From Bin22 sp965207275 (GTDB lineage: Bacteria > Chloroflexota > Dehalococcoidia > Lucifugimonadales > UBA3495), in assembly GCA_965207275.1 (NCBI GenBank), contig CBDBMH010000002.1, positions 2,294,001 through 2,358,000 on the forward strand: a DNA stretch of 64,000 bases. The letters run 5' to 3'. The notes under the pieces were generated by a model. It searched no databases. It saw nothing but the letters and a program-made list of their open reading frames with translations, and was not told the origin of the DNA. Made by a program: the position numbers and the translations under genes. This document shows positions 60,894-64,000 of the stretch, one piece after another (positions within the stretch are counted from its first letter, which is position 1; the number at the start of each line of letters is the position of its first letter).

Positions 60894-60969
60894 ATGGAAT
60901 GGAACGGCCAGGGGTACGTTTCATTGAAGGCTGGACCGCAAACGGCCGGGCTGGCGGCGGGAAAAGGGC

Positions 60970-61464
60970 CTAGAAGAAATTCTTTCTTCCTGCTACGTAG
61001 GTCTCATGAAATTCCTCGTCGCTCCTGGTCAGATAGATTATCCCTTCAATCAGCCCAATGAGACCTGTGACAAATGATGCAATGAAGCAGGTCAATACGG
61101 TTATCAAGAGGACCAGTATTCCTGGCCCAATATAGCCCAGGTAGAACTTGTGGATTCCCAGGCTGCCCAGGAGTATTCCCAGGACGCCGGCCACAGTCTT
61201 GTCCTTGGAGCCGGGCCGCCTTACCGCCGGTTGCGGTGGATGCGGGCTGACACCGGAACCGGACATTGGTGGCGGGCTGTCCAGGTCCAGGTATACACCC
61301 GTTGCCTGGCCCTCAGCGCTCACCGCAAAATCAACATTCATGCCCCGTAGGGGGGGCTGGTCTTCCTGCCACGCCTCCCCGGTAAACGCATACCTGTTGC
61401 CGTCGTCTCCGGATATTTCACCGGAACCGGTCTGGACCGAAAAGGACAATACCCGTCCCTTCAT
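60970..61464 (-). CDS. Cold-shock-like domain fused to a TM2 membrane domain
   Basis: A 164-residue protein. Residues 1-60 resemble a cold-shock/OB-fold: M-K-G-R-V-L-S-F-S-V near the start, then G-E-I-S-G-D-D-G-N-R-Y-A-F, with R-G-M-N-V-D-F-A-V later. A Pro/Gly linker precedes a TM2 domain: K-D-K-T-V-A-G-V-L-G-I-L-L-G-S-L-G-I-H-K-F-Y near residue 87, and the second helix with D at the turn. The combination suggests nucleic-acid binding at the membrane (inference). The ATG at 61464 has GGGAGG six bases upstream. Convergent with DUF2752. Confidence 0.8.
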   Translation of the reverse strand: MKGRVLSFSVQTGSGEISGDDGNRYAFTGEAWQEDQPPLRGMNVDFAVSAEGQATGVYLDLDSPPPMSGSGVSPHPPQPAVRRPGSKDKTVAGVLGILLGSLGIHKFYLGYIGPGILVLLITVLTCFIASFVTGLIGLIEGIIYLTRSDEEFHETYVAGRKNFF

Positions 61465-61565
61465 CACTTTCCTCCCTGGTTGCGGGATTGGGGGAAGGCC
61501 ATAGATTGAATGGTAGAATAGGAGCAAGCGCCATAGCCGTCAAGTGCGAGACAGGAGGCAAGCTC

Positions 61566-62522
61566 ATGCCCGTAACCTTTGGATGCTCCCTTCCCAGCCG
61601 GGGGCCCATGGCCAGTCCCCAGGCTTTGCGATCCCTGGCCCAGCGGGCCGAGGAACTGGGATATGACTCGGCCTGGGTCAGCGACCACATTATTCTTCCC
61701 CGGCAGGTGGAGTCTTTCTATCCCTATTCTCCCGACGGAGTGCCGGTTTTCAGCCCGGACCAGCCCTACTACGATCCCCTGTCCACCCTGAATTTCCTGG
61801 CCGGTTGCACCCACCGCCTGCGGCTGGGCACTCATGTGCTTATCATCCCCTATCGCAATCCGGTCCTTACCGCAAAGATGATCGCCACCCTGGACACTCT
61901 TTCCGAGGGGCGGGTAACCCTGGGCATCGGCGTAGGCTGGATGGAGGAAGAGTTCCAGGCTTTGGGGCTGGATTCTTTCGCCGACCGGGGCGAGGTCACC
62001 AACGAATACCTGCGCCTGTACAAGGAGCTTTGGACCCAGGAAAATCCGGAGTTTAACGGCAGGTTCGTCCAGACCTCCGGGGCCGGGTTCCTACCCAAGC
62101 CGGTGCAACAGCCCCATCCTCCCATCTGGATCGGCGGCCACACCGGTCCAGCCCTGCGACGGGCCGCGGAACTGGGCGACGGGTGGATGCCCATCGGCCT
62201 GCGGCCGCCGGCCATTCTGGAGCCCGAGGAACTGGCTGGCAAGATTGCCCAGCTGCGCCGCCTGACCGTGCGCGCCGGCCGCCCCGAGGACGCGGTCACT
62301 CCCTGCTTCAGCACCGACATTGTTTTCGACCGCGGGGCAGGGCCGGACCGCCGGATGATGCACGGGGTGCCCGAGCAGGTTGCCGCCGACCTGCGCCAGT
62401 ACCAGGACCTGGGCGTCCGGAACTTCATCCTGGGCTTCCCCGCAGGCAGCGTTGAAGGCCAGCGGGAGGCAATGGAGCAGTTTTCCCGAGAGGTTATGCC
62501 GCTGATACCTGACCAGGCCTGA
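61566..62522 (+). CDS. LLM-class flavin/F420-dependent oxidoreductase
   Basis: A 318-residue luciferase-like enzyme and the third in the window. V-S-D-H-I-I-L-P near residue 40, L-G-T-H-V-L-I-I-P-Y-R-N-P near 86, G-R-V-T-L-G-I-G-V-G-W and P-P-I-W-I-G-G-H-T-G are characteristic. It differs from the others in the substrate loops. AGGAGG is eight bases before the ATG at 61566. A PEP-mutase-family gene follows at 30 bases, likely in the same operon. Reaction unknown. Confidence 0.88.
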   Translation: MPVTFGCSLPSRGPMASPQALRSLAQRAEELGYDSAWVSDHIILPRQVESFYPYSPDGVPVFSPDQPYYDPLSTLNFLAGCTHRLRLGTHVLIIPYRNPVLTAKMIATLDTLSEGRVTLGIGVGWMEEEFQALGLDSFADRGEVTNEYLRLYKELWTQENPEFNGRFVQTSGAGFLPKPVQQPHPPIWIGGHTGPALRRAAELGDGWMPIGLRPPAILEPEELAGKIAQLRRLTVRAGRPEDAVTPCFSTDIVFDRGAGPDRRMMHGVPEQVAADLRQYQDLGVRNFILGFPAGSVEGQREAMEQFSREVMPLIPDQA

Positions 62523-62551
62523 AGATTTGCCATCTGCGAAGGAGGCCAAGG

Positions 62552-63439
62552 ATGTCAATACGTTCCGATTTCAAAGCCAGCATCCAAAGGGGAGACACCA
62601 TAACCGCGCCGGGGGCCTACGATCCCCTTTCCGCTCGGCTGGTGCAGTCCCTGGGGTTCAATACCATCTACACCGGCGGCTACATGTCCGGAGCGCACCT
62701 GGCGGTCACGGAGCCGCTGATGACGCTGACGGAGCAGGTGGACGTGGCAGAGCGTGTAGTGCGGTCGGTGGACCTGCCGGTAATCTGCGATGCCAACGCC
62801 GGCTATGGTGAACCGGTCCACGCCATGCACACGGTCCGTACCTTTGAGAAGGCCGGACTGGCCGCCATTCACATTGAGGACCAGGTCTATCCCAAGCGGG
62901 CCTCCTACCACGCCGGCCTGGAGCACATCACCCCCCTGGACGAGTTCCTGGAGAAGATGAAATACGCCCTGGAAGCGCGTTCCGACCCCGACTTTGTGAT
63001 CATCGGCCGCACCGACGCCTTCAGCGCTGTGGAGGGCGATATGGATGAGGCCATCCGGCGGGGCAACGCCCTCAGGGACCTGGGCGTAGACGCAGTGATG
63101 CCCCGGGGAGTGAAGGAGCGTGAGGACCTGGACACCTACCGGAGGGGCGTACCCGACGTCCCCCTGCTGGTAATCGCCGGGGCCGACGACATTACGGTGC
63201 AGGAATATGCTGACCTTGGCTACCAGATAATCATCTACGCCAGCACGCCCACCATTGCCGCCGCCAACGGGTTGCGGCAGGTATACGAAAGCCTGCGGGA
63301 TACCGGCCACATTGGCATCAACGCTCCCCGGGTGGCGGAAATGCGAGCTGAGGTGGAGGCCTTGATCAGCCTTCCCGAGTACCAGCAGGTGGAGGCGGAG
63401 ACTACGGAGCGGGAATTTCAGGGACGAGGTGGGCATTAG
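62552..63439 (+). CDS. Isocitrate lyase/PEP mutase superfamily enzyme
   Basis: A 295-residue TIM-barrel lyase of the 2-methylisocitrate lyase, oxaloacetate hydrolase and PEP-mutase group. P-G-A-Y-D-P-L-S-A-R-L near residue 20, I-C-D-A-N-A-G-Y-G near 78 (metal site, with N and A where D-A-D-T is usual), and H-I-E-D-Q-V near 108. The catalytic K-R-C-G-H loop of C-C lyases is replaced by K-R-A-S-Y-H-A-G, lacking the cysteine, so classical isocitrate-lyase chemistry is unlikely. GGAGG stands before the ATG. Cotranscribed with the LLM gene upstream. Confidence 0.87.
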   Translation: MSIRSDFKASIQRGDTITAPGAYDPLSARLVQSLGFNTIYTGGYMSGAHLAVTEPLMTLTEQVDVAERVVRSVDLPVICDANAGYGEPVHAMHTVRTFEKAGLAAIHIEDQVYPKRASYHAGLEHITPLDEFLEKMKYALEARSDPDFVIIGRTDAFSAVEGDMDEAIRRGNALRDLGVDAVMPRGVKEREDLDTYRRGVPDVPLLVIAGADDITVQEYADLGYQIIIYASTPTIAAANGLRQVYESLRDTGHIGINAPRVAEMRAEVEALISLPEYQQVEAETTEREFQGRGGH

Positions 63440-63470
63440 GCAGCGAATTGCCCGCTTCATACCGCCAAGC

Positions 63471-63500
63471 AAAAGGGCGGCCATTGTGGCCGCCCTTACC
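63471..63500. terminator. Bidirectional terminator between convergent genes
   Basis: AAGGGCGGCCA pairs with TGGCCGCCCTT (11 bp, TTG loop). TTTCTT follows on the plus strand and TTTTGC on the minus strand. Confidence 0.88.
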
Positions 63501-63540
63501 TTTCTTGCTCCAGGTCCTGCTCCAGGTGGCCGAAAGAGCG

Positions 63541-64000
63541 TTAGTCGGCGCTGTACTTGCGTTCAAGTTCGTAGATTTCGTCCAAGCCCAGCAGGTTGGC
63601 GACGTCCCAGCGGGAGCCGAACCGGGCGGCATCCACTGCTCCCGTCTCCTTCAGTTCCTCAAAGGCGGCCATCAGCTGCTTGTAAATCAGCCAGATGGTA
63701 CTGCCGCAGATCATCACCTTGTAGCCCATGGCCTCCACGTCCCTGGTATTGGCCAGGTCGCCGTTGTACAGCCTGGGCATATCGGGCAGGTCCCGAGCGT
63801 AAATCTCCAGGTCTTCCACCGACTTGATACCGTCCACGAACACCATGTCGGCGCCGGCCGCGCGGTAGGCTTTGCAGCGGCGGACGGTATCCTCCCAGCC
63901 GGTAACGGCGTAGGCGTCGCAGCGGGCGATGATGACGAAGTCGGGATCCCGCCGGGCGTCCAGGGCGGCGCGGATCTTCTGGACGTGTTCCTCCATGGGG
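63541..64000 (-). CDS. Isocitrate lyase/PEP mutase family enzyme (C-terminal part)
   Basis: The last ~153 residues of a second enzyme of this family; the gene enters from beyond the right edge. Matching segments to the neighbour at 62552 include K-I-R-A-A-L-D-A-R-R-D-P-D-F-V-I-I-A-R and A-Y-R-A-A-G-A-D-M-V-F-V-D. The start lies outside the window; the in-frame ATG at 63996 is internal. The two genes converge, so they are paralogues rather than one operon. The active-site half is not visible. Confidence 0.82.
   Translation of the reverse strand, partial: PMEEHVQKIRAALDARRDPDFVIIARCDAYAVTGWEDTVRRCKAYRAAGADMVFVDGIKSVEDLEIYARDLPDMPRLYNGDLANTRDVEAMGYKVMICGSTIWLIYKQLMAAFEELKETGAVDAARFGSRWDVANLLGLDEIYELERKYSAD

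Overview
This window is high-GC bacterial chromosome from an uncultivated-type heterotroph. The gene content points to Chloroflexota, most likely a SAR202/Dehalococcoidia-like lineage. The evidence is three luciferase-like (LLM) flavin monooxygenases, peptide-type binding lipoproteins with long charged or glutamine-rich stalks, LVIVD and NHL beta-propellers, a DUF1800/DUF1501 pair, a long amidase, a hydantoinase and two PEP-mutase/isocitrate-lyase-family enzymes. The lineage is inferred from gene content alone; no rRNA or ribosomal-protein gene is present.

Layout. 1-4.6 kb: a cut DtxR-type metalloregulator diverges from a ferric-iron ABC permease, followed by an LVIVD protein and a GREE-repeat membrane protein. 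4.7-17 kb: two paralogous peptide-type binding lipoproteins, an OsmC-family gene with an in-frame TGA at its redox-cysteine position and a SECIS-like hairpin (probable selenoprotein), an amidase, an LLM enzyme, a small membrane protein and DppBC-type permeases. 17.5-19.8 kb: a tubulin/FtsZ-like GTPase with a single-span membrane partner. 19.8-24.4 kb: panB, a DUF2520 dehydrogenase and an S58 aminopeptidase (a plausible pantothenate operon), then sbcD. 24.6-31.7 kb: MFS transporter, hydantoinase and the DUF1800-DUF1501-NHL operon. 32-34.6 kb: pstS diverging from an aquaporin, with a Pho-box-like 11-bp repeat array on each strand between them. 34.6-40.3 kb: secreted HNH/lamin-tail lipoprotein, NIPSNAP, Gfo/Idh/MocA, aldo-keto reductase and LLM genes. 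40.4-45.3 kb: a cluster of tiny genes sharing a W-x-x-G-P-A motif, each unit with its own promoter and terminator, leading to a membrane protein and a CopA copper ATPase. 45.8-53.3 kb: arginine biosynthesis (argJ, argB, argD, argG) with a UPF0182 membrane protein inside the operon. 53.3-64 kb: retropepsin-like protease pair, aminotransferases, a coiled-coil/nuclease-like pair of unknown role, a divergent SDR, a cluster of small membrane families (DUF4234, CD225, DUF2752, TM2), an LLM enzyme and two PEP-mutase-family enzymes.

Four gene-free stretches carry elements that begin and end with the inverted repeat CAGGGCAATCGC or close variants. One is flanked by a perfect 10-bp direct repeat, so these look like a MITE family. 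Strong stem-loop terminators and several 17-18-bp-spaced sigma70-type promoters delimit many units.

The observations most worth following are the OsmC selenoprotein candidate, the tubulin-like/membrane pair, the short-peptide family beside the copper exporter, the divergent Pho boxes and the nuclease-like/glycine-zipper pair at 55-56.8 kb.
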